Below, one piece after another: positions 47,122-55,157 of a DNA stretch of 64,000 nt. The position numbers and the translations under genes are program-made. The notes below the pieces were generated by a model. The model was given only the letters and a program-made list of their open reading frames with translations. It ran no database searches and was not told the DNA's origin. The DNA is from Marinobacter oulmenensis (GTDB lineage: Bacteria > Pseudomonadota > Gammaproteobacteria > Pseudomonadales > Oleiphilaceae), in contig NZ_JACHFE010000005.1 of the NCBI RefSeq assembly GCF_014201735.1, positions 276,760 to 340,759 on the forward strand, written 5' to 3'. Position 1 is the stretch's first letter. Each line of letters opens with the position of its first letter.

Positions 47122-47787
47122 ATGACTGATTCTGTTGTTGTTATCTATTCCGGAGGCATGGATTCCTTCACCCTGCTGCATCGGGCCAAGGCCCGGGGCC
47201 TTGAGGTCCACGCCCTGTCGTTTAACTATGGCCAGCGCCATGTCCGTGAACTGGAAGCCGCCCGGTCGGTCTGCCAGGCCGAAGGCATTTCCCACAAGGT
47301 GATCGACATCCGGGCAATGAGCGAGGTGATGAGTGGTTCGTCGCTGACCTCGGATATTGACGTACCGGAGGGGCACTACGAAGAAGACAACATGAAATCC
47401 ACCGTGGTGCCCAACCGCAACATGATCCTGCTGTCTCTCGCCACCGGCTACGCGGTGACCCTGGGCGCGGGCTCGGTCTGGTACGGTGCCCATGGTGGTG
47501 ATCATGCGATCTATCCGGACTGCCGCCCTGAGTTTGTCCAGAAGATGGATGCGGTGTGCCGGGTGGCCAATTACCAGCCGGTGGCGATCGAAGCGCCCTT
47601 TATGGCCATGGACAAGGGCCAGATCCTGGCCGAAGGGCTGAAGCTTGGCCTTGACTACGGCCAGACCTGGACCTGCTACAACGGCCGGGACAAGGCCTGC
47701 GGCCGCTGCGGTTCCTGTGTGGAGCGGCTGGAGGCCTTCGCCGACAATGGCGTGACCGATCCCCTGGACTATGAGAGCGGCGCCTGA
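47122..47787 (+). CDS. queC: 7-cyano-7-deazaguanine synthase
   Basis: A 221-residue PP-loop ATPase. The nucleotide loop is [14 protein letters not shown] near 9-22, and the C-terminal zinc site has four cysteines in [16 protein letters not shown]. QueC converts carboxy-deazaguanine to preQ0 in queuosine synthesis. It overlaps queE by one base. A possible -10 TACAAT is at 47058-47063; I saw no preQ1 riboswitch upstream. Confidence 0.96.
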   Translation: MTDSVVVIYSGGMDSFTLLHRAKARGLEVHALSFNYGQRHVRELEAARSVCQAEGISHKVIDIRAMSEVMSGSSLTSDIDVPEGHYEEDNMKSTVVPNRNMILLSLATGYAVTLGAGSVWYGAHGGDHAIYPDCRPEFVQKMDAVCRVANYQPVAIEAPFMAMDKGQILAEGLKLGLDYGQTWTCYNGRDKACGRCGSCVERLEAFADNGVTDPLDYESGA

Positions 47788-48446
47788 TGTACCGGGTCAA
47801 AGAAGCGTTCTACACCCTCCAGGGCGAAGGCGCCCAGGCCGGCCGGGCCGCTGTGTTCTGCCGGTTCAGCAAGTGTAACCTGTGGACTGGCCGGGAGAAG
47901 GACCGTGCCACCGCCGTCTGCGACTTCTGCGATACCGATTTCGTTGGCACCGATGGTCAGAATGGTGGCCGGTTCGAAACGGCCGAGGCCCTGGCGGAGC
48001 ATGTCCGTCGCCTTTGGCCGGAAAACGCCGGTGGCGCCCCCTATGTGGTCTGCACCGGCGGTGAGCCCCTGCTCCAGTTGGATGAGCTCCTGATTGCCGC
48101 CTTTCATGCGGCCGGGTTCGAAGTCGGGGTGGAAACCAATGGCACCCTGCCAGCGCCTGCCGGTATTGACTGGCTGTGTGTCTCGCCAAAAGCCGATGCC
48201 GCGGTGGTGATTGCCGAGTGTGATGAACTGAAGCTGGTTTACCCGCAGCCGCTGGCCCCGCCGGAGCGATTTCAGGACATCCGGGCCCGCCATTATTTTC
48301 TCTCACCCATGGCATCACCGAGTGCTCCCGAACACGGTGACGATCCGGTCAAAATGAGCAATACCCGCCGTGCTACGGACTACTGCCTGGCCCACCCCCG
48401 CTGGCGCCTGACCCTGCAGATGCACAAGATCATCGGGATTGACTGA
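47787..48446 (+). CDS. queE: 7-carboxy-7-deazaguanine synthase (radical SAM)
   Basis: A 219-residue enzyme making carboxy-deazaguanine from carboxytetrahydropterin. YTLQGEGAQAGRAAVFCRFS precedes the cluster motif, here Cys-x14-Cys-x2-Cys (C in SKCNLWTG, then CDFC), the expanded variant known for one QueE subgroup instead of Cys-x3-Cys-x2-Cys. The SAM motif is VCTGGEPLLQ. It is coupled to queC; queD and queF are not in the window. The 3' end overlaps the converging nuclease gene by 17 bases. Confidence 0.96.
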   Translation: MYRVKEAFYTLQGEGAQAGRAAVFCRFSKCNLWTGREKDRATAVCDFCDTDFVGTDGQNGGRFETAEALAEHVRRLWPENAGGAPYVVCTGGEPLLQLDELLIAAFHAAGFEVGVETNGTLPAPAGIDWLCVSPKADAAVVIAECDELKLVYPQPLAPPERFQDIRARHYFLSPMASPSAPEHGDDPVKMSNTRRATDYCLAHPRWRLTLQMHKIIGID

Positions 48447-50184
48447 GGTCCAGGTCGACAATCACCGGATTATGATCCGAGGCGCGCCAGGGACCGGATA
48501 TGTCGGCTTTGCCCCGATAGTCCAGGACTCTGGGCTCATCCGCGTTGATGTTCCAGGTCAGGGCCCGCCCTACCCGGGATACCAGTGATTCCGAGGCCAG
48601 GATGTAATCCAGGGTGCCCCGGTGGCCGCGGAACCGATAGCTGTAGTGCGGGCAGTTGTCCGGGCCACAGGGGTGGTACTTATGTACCAGACTGGTGAAG
48701 CCCGCCTCCGCCAGTAACTGCATCGGCGCTTCCATGGCGTAGCTGTTGAAATCGCCCGCCAGAACGGTGCCTGCCACCTTCCCGGAATCTTTGCTGTCGG
48801 CCAGGGCCGAGATGATGGCCTCGGCCTCCGCGACCCGGCGTGTGGCAAAACAGCCCTGGCCATCCCCCCGGGCCTGATTATTGCCCTTGGCATTCCGGCA
48901 GGATTTGGATTTCAGGTGTGCTGCCACAACCTGGATCCCGGTGTTGCCGCCGACAGGTGTGAACGTCTGCAGAAGCGGCGGGCGGCCTTTGCCGGCAAAA
49001 GGACCGACGGTCAGTCGATGCCCCGGTCCCGTTGCCCGCACCCGGTCTGACCGGTACAGCAATGCGGTACGGATCTCATCATTGCCGTCCGCGCCCGGGG
49101 TGGCCACAAAACGCCACGCCGGTCCCAGGTGGCGGGCGAGGTCGGCAATGGCACTGTTGTTCCCGTAGCCGTCGTTTTCCAGCTCGGTCACCGCCAGTAT
49201 GTCGGGGCTGGCAGCCTGGATGGCGTTGATGAGCCGGCGGCTCTGTCTTGCCAGTGCCTCCGGTGTCTGTGCGCCCCGGCTGGTGGGAAAGCCGCCGCCC
49301 CGGCCGTCGCCGTTGAAATAGTTGTGCAGATTCATGGAGAGCACCCGGAGATGGTTGTCAGGGCGTGACGGAGGTGGTGCCGGGCGCGGGTTGGTTGTGG
49401 TGAATACCGGCGCCTTTGCGGGTTGCAGGCGCCACTGCTCGAAGCGGAAATCGAGAACGCCGTTCAGGCGGGAGACGGTGTCACCGGCCCGGAGTGAGTC
49501 CACCTGTTGCAGCCAGCGAACGGGCCGGGGCTCGCGTTCGCCCTGGCCATCATCCAGTGTGATCTGTTGTTGGGGGCTGGACTGGTAACGGTTCAGGGCC
49601 TCCGGCCCCGGTGCCATGTATTCGGTTGGCATGACCGGATCCCCGGGCGCCAGCGTCAGTTCGCCATAGCGGCCCAGATTGTAGGTATCGACAATGACCA
49701 GAGGGTCAGTCAGGCGCACCCGCATGTTCTCGAGGGATTCGGGCGACCGGGACCAGGGCAGGGAGACATCGGTGGCAGCCGGCATCGGACGTTTGCCGCA
49801 CACCGACATGGACTGGACCGCGACCAGTTCGGTCAGGCCGTGATATTCCTTGACCTCACCGGTCACCCGTACCTGATCGCCGGGGTGGCCACGGGAATGA
49901 TCGGTATAGACGAACAGAGCCTCAGAGGTTCGCGGATTGCCGTCTGTGAGGGCATCGGGCTGCTGCAGGTAGAACCCTTTGAACCCGCCCGGGTGGCGGG
50001 CGTCCAGGGTCATTACCCCTTCAACGGTTACCTCCCGGCCCAGAAGGGGCGAGGCAGCCCCCTCACCCTGAACCTGGTGAATCGGCGTGGCCGGGTCGCC
50101 ACAGACTCCTGTAGCGCCGGCATTCGCAGCCAGAGGCAGAAGGGCTGCCAGAGCGGCTGGTAGCAGTCGGATCGGTGTAATCAC
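48430..50184 (-). CDS. Extracellular endonuclease/exonuclease/phosphatase (ExeM/NucH-like)
   Basis: A 584-residue exported nuclease with signal peptide ending near LAANA-GATGV. An OB-fold nucleic-acid-binding domain covers about 30-140 (GREVTVEGVMTL, VRVTGEVKEYHG). The EEP catalytic domain covers about 275-580, with MNLHNYFNGDGRG, AVTELENDGYG, AGDFNSYAMEAP and ASDHNPVIVDL providing metal and catalytic residues. Such enzymes degrade extracellular DNA for nutrition or biofilm release. The GTG at 50184 starts the signal peptide. It follows the WYL gene by 12 bases, so cotranscription is likely. Confidence 0.9.
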   Translation of the reverse strand: MITPIRLLPAALAALLPLAANAGATGVCGDPATPIHQVQGEGAASPLLGREVTVEGVMTLDARHPGGFKGFYLQQPDALTDGNPRTSEALFVYTDHSRGHPGDQVRVTGEVKEYHGLTELVAVQSMSVCGKRPMPAATDVSLPWSRSPESLENMRVRLTDPLVIVDTYNLGRYGELTLAPGDPVMPTEYMAPGPEALNRYQSSPQQQITLDDGQGEREPRPVRWLQQVDSLRAGDTVSRLNGVLDFRFEQWRLQPAKAPVFTTTNPRPAPPPSRPDNHLRVLSMNLHNYFNGDGRGGGFPTSRGAQTPEALARQSRRLINAIQAASPDILAVTELENDGYGNNSAIADLARHLGPAWRFVATPGADGNDEIRTALLYRSDRVRATGPGHRLTVGPFAGKGRPPLLQTFTPVGGNTGIQVVAAHLKSKSCRNAKGNNQARGDGQGCFATRRVAEAEAIISALADSKDSGKVAGTVLAGDFNSYAMEAPMQLLAEAGFTSLVHKYHPCGPDNCPHYSYRFRGHRGTLDYILASESLVSRVGRALTWNINADEPRVLDYRGKADISGPWRASDHNPVIVDLDLSQSR

Positions 50185-50196
50185 CCGGGCAGCTTA

Positions 50197-51096
50197 TCAG
50201 ACTCCGGCAATGGCTTTGAGTGCCCGTTCACGCTTGCTGCCGAAGCCGAGCTGATCGGGGTTGGCCAGCTCCAGTTGCTGGACCAGCGGGTCCGGATGGT
50301 TGTTGTCCAGTGTGATGCCCATACGGGACAGCAGGTAGGGGGCCAGGGCCGCCCGGCTCTGCAGGGTCAGGTAGCCGTCATCCATGCCGAAATCCCGGGC
50401 AATAATGGCCTGCTGGGCTTCGGTCAGGCGCTTGTCCGGTACGATCTCGAGCGTCACCATCCGCTGCCAGTCCTCGTCCCGGTCAATGGTATGTTTGGCC
50501 CGTTCACGCAGAGCCTCAGGCTGGCCGGTGAAGCGACTCAGGGCAAAGTCCCGGTATTCCCTGTTGGCATTACACCAGCCCCGCACATGCCAGTTGGTGC
50601 CAGTGCACACCAGGGTGTGGGGTTCCATCAGGCTTTCCACGGCTTCCGGCCGGCTCAGGGAAACGTAGCTGGCTCTTAGCGGCCGCCGATAGCGTGTTGC
50701 CGTGACCACCGCCCGCATGACTTCCGGAGCAATCCGTCGGCCAGGTTCCGGCACCAGGGTGGAGCCAGGCACGGTCAGGTCCAGGGCTTCAAAGGTGCTG
50801 CTCAGGGAATGTTGGCGGGCGATCAGATCCTGATACTCATTGATCTGCCCCTGTGTCACGACCGGACGGAATTCCGGAGCCGGCACATAGCCTTTGAGGT
50901 GGCGATCATAGACCAGATTGCCCGGCGCCAGCTCCCGGAGATAGGTGTTGATATCCTTGGAGGCCTGCTGACGACCGATGCCAAAGGTATGGCAGATATG
51001 GTTAGTGGTCAGACGCCCCTCCCACAGGGCAACAATTTCGATCAGCCTGTAGCGAAGCAACAGGTCCCACCGAATGGGCCAGTCCGTTCTGTTCAT
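50197..51096 (-). CDS. WYL-domain transcriptional regulator (BrxR/CapW-like)
   Basis: A 299-residue protein: an N-terminal winged helix (about 10-80, RYRLIEIVALWEGRLTTNHI, GIGRQQASKDINTYLREL), a WYL domain (about 125-205, with the TNWHVRGWCNANREYRDFAL core), and a C-terminal WCX-like domain (220-295). The N-terminal layout resembles BrxR/CapW repressors of phage-defence systems more than the usual YafY type. No defence gene is adjacent; the next gene encodes a secreted nuclease. Ligand unknown, though WYL proteins often sense nucleic acids or nucleotides. Confidence 0.85.
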   Translation of the reverse strand: MNRTDWPIRWDLLLRYRLIEIVALWEGRLTTNHICHTFGIGRQQASKDINTYLRELAPGNLVYDRHLKGYVPAPEFRPVVTQGQINEYQDLIARQHSLSSTFEALDLTVPGSTLVPEPGRRIAPEVMRAVVTATRYRRPLRASYVSLSRPEAVESLMEPHTLVCTGTNWHVRGWCNANREYRDFALSRFTGQPEALRERAKHTIDRDEDWQRMVTLEIVPDKRLTEAQQAIIARDFGMDDGYLTLQSRAALAPYLLSRMGITLDNNHPDPLVQQLELANPDQLGFGSKRERALKAIAGV

Positions 51097-51174
51097 AACC
51101 AGGTGCTCGTGATCCGATAGATTGCAGGGAGCTATGTTACCCGTCCCCGGAAGCGGGGTGTGTTACGTCCCATT

Positions 51175-51187
51175 AATGTAAAACATT
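51175..51187. promoter_or_regulatory. Inverted repeat in the divergent WYL/MFS promoter region
   Basis: AATGT-AAA-ACATT is a perfect 13-base dyad. A consensus TTGACA on the minus strand (51192-51187) abuts it, pointing toward the WYL gene, but no good -10 is spaced from it. The rest of this 230-base gap contains a CCCCG-GAAG-CGGGG hairpin (51144-51157) and nothing coding. Confidence 0.4.
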
Positions 51188-51328
51188 GTCAAATAGCCTG
51201 CCAACGGCACGGTAATCTCGGCAAGTGCCTAGTTCACGGATCTCAGGCTTGCTGCTTAAATGGCCAGCAGCCGACCGTTGAGGCTGCTATCTTTTAAAAC
51301 CTGCATGTAAGTGATTCCGGAGCCTTTG

Positions 51329-52615
51329 ATGACCCGAATGGTCGCGTCCCTGTCTGCGCTGATAATGAGCATTGTTCTGCTGGTCAGCGGTAACGCCTTT
51401 CTGTCCACCCTGCTGGGCATACGCCTGAGCATTGAGTCGGTGGCGCCGGACGTGATCGGCTGGGTTCTGGTGTGCTATTCCATCGGTTTTGTTCTGGGAA
51501 CGCTGTTTGTCCAGAAAATCATCACCCGAGTTGGCCATATCCGTGCCTTTGCCGTGTTTGCCGCCATGGCGGCAGTGGCCGCCCTGATGTACCCCATGGC
51601 GGTGTCGAGCATGTTCTGGGCCATACTCCGGATTCTGTCAGGCTTCAGTATAGCGGGTGTACTGGTTGTGATTGAGAGCTGGTTCTCGAGTCGGGCAACC
51701 AACACCACCCGGGGTGCGCTTTTTGCCGTTTACCAGATTGTTTTCTATCTGTCCGCCGCCGGGGGGCAACTGATCATCAATGTGGGAGACCCGGCCAACT
51801 TCATGCCGTTTTCCCTGGCGGCTATCCTGCTGGCGCTGGCGCTGGTTCCGCTGTCACTGACACGAATGGAGGCACCGGTGATTGAACCTGCGCCCCGGAT
51901 GTCGGTGTTCAAACTGGCCCGCGAGTCCTTTTCCGGCGTTGCCGGCGCCGTGATCTGCGGTGTGATGATCGGGGGCTTCTACGCGCTGGGCCCGGTATAC
52001 GCCACGCTGGTGGGGCTGGATGTAGCCCGGACATCCACGTTCATGGCCAGCGCCATCGTGGCTGCCATGTTACTGGCCTGGCCACTGGGTCGGCTTTGTG
52101 ACCGTTTTGACCGGCGCCGGGTGATGTTCTGGGTGGGACTGCTGGCCGCCCTGTCAGCTGTGGGCGTGGCCCTGCTCGGAGCGCTCAATCTGGTGTTGCT
52201 GACGATCCTGGTTGGCCTGTTTACCGGGCTGTCGGCGAGCATTTACCCCATCGCGGTGGCGATCACCAACGACCGCATGGAGAGCCACCGGATTGTGGCA
52301 GCCAGTGCCACCCTGCTGCTCAGTTACGGTGTCGGCAGCGTCATTGGCCCTGTGGTGATGGCCAAGCTGATGGATTTGTTGGGGCCCTCCGGGCTTTTCT
52401 ACGGCAATGCCGGTTTCCTGATGGTGCTGGCGCTGATTACCAGCTACCGGATCAGCCATACCGACGATGTGCCGGTGGCGGATCAGGAGCACTTTGTGGC
52501 TGCCATGCCGGAAACCTCCGCTGTGTTGACCGAGATGGATCCCCGGAACACCGAGTTCCAGGAAGCTCCGGATATGGAAGAGGTGGCCACCGAAGTCCAC
52601 CGGGAGGCAGGGTAA
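51329..52615 (+). CDS. MFS transporter, YcaD-like
   Basis: A 428-residue protein with twelve helices and a charged 50-residue cytosolic tail. IESVAPDVIGWVLVCYSIGF, FVQKIITRVGHIRAFAVFAA and IESWFSSRATNTTRGALFAV are typical of the YcaD group. Substrate unknown. GGAG 6 bases before the ATG at 51329 supports this start over a GTG at 51311. A MarR gene follows after 170 bases with its own likely promoter. Confidence 0.88.
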   Translation: MTRMVASLSALIMSIVLLVSGNAFLSTLLGIRLSIESVAPDVIGWVLVCYSIGFVLGTLFVQKIITRVGHIRAFAVFAAMAAVAALMYPMAVSSMFWAILRILSGFSIAGVLVVIESWFSSRATNTTRGALFAVYQIVFYLSAAGGQLIINVGDPANFMPFSLAAILLALALVPLSLTRMEAPVIEPAPRMSVFKLARESFSGVAGAVICGVMIGGFYALGPVYATLVGLDVARTSTFMASAIVAAMLLAWPLGRLCDRFDRRRVMFWVGLLAALSAVGVALLGALNLVLLTILVGLFTGLSASIYPIAVAITNDRMESHRIVAASATLLLSYGVGSVIGPVVMAKLMDLLGPSGLFYGNAGFLMVLALITSYRISHTDDVPVADQEHFVAAMPETSAVLTEMDPRNTEFQEAPDMEEVATEVHREAG

Positions 52616-52693
52616 GCTGCTGGTGGCGGTTTTCCCTCGGTTTTCCGGGATGATGATTTCGGTTGCACATCTGTTTTTATTTCATCGGTTAGC

Positions 52694-52706
52694 TTACTAT
52701 TGGTAA
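52694..52706. promoter_or_regulatory. Candidate operator upstream of the MarR gene
   Basis: TTAC-TATTG-GTAA is an inverted repeat in the AT-rich 170-base gap before the marR-like gene, with a further CTTAC/GTAAG pair spanning 52693-52723. MarR proteins often bind such dyads in their own promoter. Confidence 0.4.
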
Positions 52707-52786
52707 ATATTCGATAAGGTAAGTCTTGTGCCGGATTGTCCGGTATTCCATGCCGGTCCGACCGGATGACGATCAGGAGTAACACC

Positions 52787-53212
52787 ATGAGAGATCAGTT
52801 TCCCTTTGCGGTTGCCAGGGTTACCCGCCGCTGGCGCAAGATGCTTGATGAGCGCCTCAAGGACCTGGGGGTCACACAGGCGCGATGGAGTACCATGGTG
52901 TACCTCAAGCAGGGGGGTGAAGGGCTGACCCAGCGGGAACTGGCCAGCCTCATGGCGATCGAGAATCCGACGCTGGTCCGTCTGCTGGACAGCCTCGAAC
53001 AGCAGGGCCTGATTGAGCGCCGCCCCTGTCCCAACGACCGCCGGGCCCGTCGTCTGTACCTGACCAAGGCCGGTATCGACTTCATGGAAGAGCTGTCCGA
53101 GCGTGCCGAAAACCTGCGTGAGGAAATGCTGGCGGGCATTCCGGACAAGGAAATCGAATGTGCGCTCAAGGTCTTCAACCGTATTCTGGAAAACGCTGAA
53201 GCCCAGAAGTGA
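52787..53212 (+). CDS. MarR family transcriptional regulator (SlyA-like)
   Basis: A 141-residue winged-helix dimer. FPFAVARVTRRWRKMLDERL at the start, LTQRELASLMAIENPTLVRL for the recognition helices and LIERRPCPNDRRARRLYLT for the wing are typical of SlyA-type MarR proteins. AGGAG lies 8 bases before the ATG at 52787. The MFS exporter upstream in the same direction is a possible target. It ends only 22 bases before the promoter of the manganese riboswitch. Confidence 0.9.
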   Translation: MRDQFPFAVARVTRRWRKMLDERLKDLGVTQARWSTMVYLKQGGEGLTQRELASLMAIENPTLVRLLDSLEQQGLIERRPCPNDRRARRLYLTKAGIDFMEELSERAENLREEMLAGIPDKEIECALKVFNRILENAEAQK

Positions 53213-53234
53213 CCTTTATGGCCATTGGCGGCGG

Positions 53235-53263
53235 TTGAGGTGCTGATGGCAATCGATTAGTAT
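53235..53263 (+). promoter_or_regulatory. Sigma-70 promoter of the riboswitch-controlled gene
   Basis: TTGAGG (53235-53240) and TAGTAT (53258-53263) are 17 bases apart. Transcription would start near 53270, exactly at the 5' edge of the riboswitch. Confidence 0.6.
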
Positions 53264-53395
53264 GGCCCTTCCTTCGGGGGAGTAGCCTTCGCCTGCGTCC
53301 TGCAGGCCGAACGGTAGTCAACATGCTTGGAGCTCAATCTCCGTGGCTATCGTGTCCCGCACCAGACTGGCGGGATTGGCAAGACCCGGGGCAGA
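53264..53395 (+). ncRNA. yybP-ykoY manganese riboswitch
   Basis: The conserved elements occur in order: GGGGGAGTAGCC (53276-53287), GTCAACATGCTTGG in the middle (53317-53330), and GGCAAGACC at the 3' side (53378-53386). This is the yybP-ykoY motif that binds Mn2+ and turns on manganese exporters. It precedes a TMEM165/GDT1 gene, a known partner class, so both halves support each other. The ends are approximate. Confidence 0.93.
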
Positions 53396-53452
53396 TCACC
53401 TCCAGAGGGCGGAAGGTGAGCTGCCTCGTGTCTGGTAATCTCCGCCCTGAGG
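53390..53452 (+). promoter_or_regulatory. Expression platform of the manganese riboswitch
   Basis: GGCAG-a-TCACCT pairs with AGGTGA-g-CTGCC (about 53390-53425). In the loop lies GGGCGG (53408-53413), which can instead pair with CCGCCC (53442-53447) just before the GAGG ribosome site. Two exclusive folds, one next to the ribosome site, suggest translational control. Confidence 0.55.
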
Positions 53453-53461
53453 TCTGTGTGA

Positions 53462-54031
53462 ATGGATGCCTTTCTAGCTTCAACCCTGGCGGTCGCCATC
53501 GCGGAAATCGGCGACAAGACCCAACTGCTTTCCCTGTTTCTTGTGGCACGTTACGCCACCCGTACCCCCATCATTCTCGGTATTCTGGTTGCCACAGTGC
53601 TCAATCACGCCCTGTCCGCGTGGCTTGGCGCCTGGGTGGCGAGCTGGATTCCCGATGCCTGGCTGCCCTGGATACTGACCGTCAGCTTCGTGGCAATTGC
53701 CCTCTGGCTGCTGGTGCCGGACAAGGACGACAGCGAGGACTCGAAATTCCTGGGCATGGGCGCCTTCATGGCAACCACGGTCATGTTCTTCCTGGCTGAA
53801 ATTGGCGACAAGACCCAGGTGGCCACCGTGGTACTGGCCGCCAAGTATACTGAGACATTCTGGGTTATCATCGGTACCACTGTGGGTATGCTGCTGGCCA
53901 ATGTGCCGGTCATCCTGGCCGGAGGCTGGCTGATGGAACGTCTGCCACTGGCGACAGCCAGAATCAGTGCCAGTATCCTGTTTGTGATCCTTGCCGTAGT
54001 GACGGTATGGGCCACCGTGATGAACTCCTGA
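53462..54031 (+). CDS. TMEM165/GDT1 family manganese exporter (UPF0016)
   Basis: A 189-residue inner-membrane protein with six helices in two repeated halves, each with the family motif: AEIGDKTQLLSLFL near 14 and AEIGDKTQVATVVL near 113. Bacterial members such as MneA export manganese. Control by a Mn2+ riboswitch directly upstream supports this substrate strongly. The ATG at 53462 follows GAGG by 9 bases. Confidence 0.95.
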   Translation: MDAFLASTLAVAIAEIGDKTQLLSLFLVARYATRTPIILGILVATVLNHALSAWLGAWVASWIPDAWLPWILTVSFVAIALWLLVPDKDDSEDSKFLGMGAFMATTVMFFLAEIGDKTQVATVVLAAKYTETFWVIIGTTVGMLLANVPVILAGGWLMERLPLATARISASILFVILAVVTVWATVMNS

Positions 54032-54083
54032 CGTTTTCCGGAGTCATTCCCCGGAGAACCGATAAGAACTGGAATGGAAAGCT

Positions 54084-55112
54084 ATGCGGTTGAAAAATGG
54101 TTGCCTGTTATTGCTGGGCCTTTTGCTGGTATCGCCGGTTTCCGGCCATGCAGCGCAAAGCAACGAATCCGATGCGCAGGCAGCACAGCGGGCCCCGCGG
54201 GTGCCCACCTTTGAACTGTCCGGTGATCTGGCCGGGGAGCTACAGGCCTTCACCACCCGGTATGAGGATACCTTCGCCGGCATTGGCAGCAATCAGGCCC
54301 TGGGGTATCTGGAACTGGTCAAGGCCAACCCCGGTGTCGATCCCTGGCTGCCGGGCGAAGGCACCACCATTACCCTGCCGCGCCGTTACGTGATGCCGGA
54401 TGTGCGCCGGGAAGGCATTGTCATCAACCTGGCCGAGTACCGCCTTTACTATTTCACCGATGAGGGTGTGCAGGTCTACGCGGTTGGTGTTGGCACGGAA
54501 GAGAATCCTTCGCCGCTGGCGGATGCCAAGGTCACGATGCCGCTGGAGTCCCCCGCCTGGTATCCCCCGGCAAGTATCCGGGCGGAATACGCGGCGTCCG
54601 GGGATTACCTGCCACGGATGATCCCTCCCGGCCCGGACAATCCCCTGGGCAGCCATGCCCTGCTGCTCAGTGAGAAAGGCTACCTGATCCACGGCACCAA
54701 CAAGCGGTTTGGGGTGGGGATGCCGGTCAGTCACGGCTGTTTCCGGATGTACAACGAGGATATCTCCCGTTTCGTGCATCAGGTGGGCAAAGGCACCTCC
54801 GTGCAGGTGATTCGCCAGCCCGTCAAGCTGGGCCTGTCCGAAGGCGAGGTGTGGCTGGAGGTGCACCGGCCTCACGAGGAGTACCCGGCCGAAGACCGCC
54901 AGGCGCTCTGGCAGAAGGTGGAAGCGGAGCTTGCCCGGTTCCGTGACCAGCACCCGGATGTTCATCTTAAACGCCAGGCCATCGAGATTGCGGTGGACCA
55001 GGCGGATGGCATCCCCACCATGGTTGGTGAGAAACTCAAGGGCATGGTGGCCGATGAAACACAGGACACCTCGGGCTCCGGATCGGACCCTGGCCAGACC
55101 CTGTATTTCTGA
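54084..55112 (+). CDS. L,D-transpeptidase (YkuD domain, ErfK/YbiS type)
   Basis: A 342-residue periplasmic enzyme with signal peptide ending near SGHAAQ. A LysM-like peptidoglycan-binding segment lies near 45-105 (QALGYLELVKANPGVDPWLP). The YkuD catalytic domain (115-255) has HGTNKRFG and the active-site SHGCFRM with Cys219. It links meso-diaminopimelate residues of peptidoglycan or attaches a lipoprotein. A C-terminal extension of about 75 residues ends in a disordered tail. It precedes nfeD by 45 bases. Confidence 0.92.
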   Translation: MRLKNGCLLLLGLLLVSPVSGHAAQSNESDAQAAQRAPRVPTFELSGDLAGELQAFTTRYEDTFAGIGSNQALGYLELVKANPGVDPWLPGEGTTITLPRRYVMPDVRREGIVINLAEYRLYYFTDEGVQVYAVGVGTEENPSPLADAKVTMPLESPAWYPPASIRAEYAASGDYLPRMIPPGPDNPLGSHALLLSEKGYLIHGTNKRFGVGMPVSHGCFRMYNEDISRFVHQVGKGTSVQVIRQPVKLGLSEGEVWLEVHRPHEEYPAEDRQALWQKVEAELARFRDQHPDVHLKRQAIEIAVDQADGIPTMVGEKLKGMVADETQDTSGSGSDPGQTLYF

Positions 55113-55157
55113 GGCCGGCTGATAACATCGGCCGTCGACGGCCGAAGGGAGACTGCC

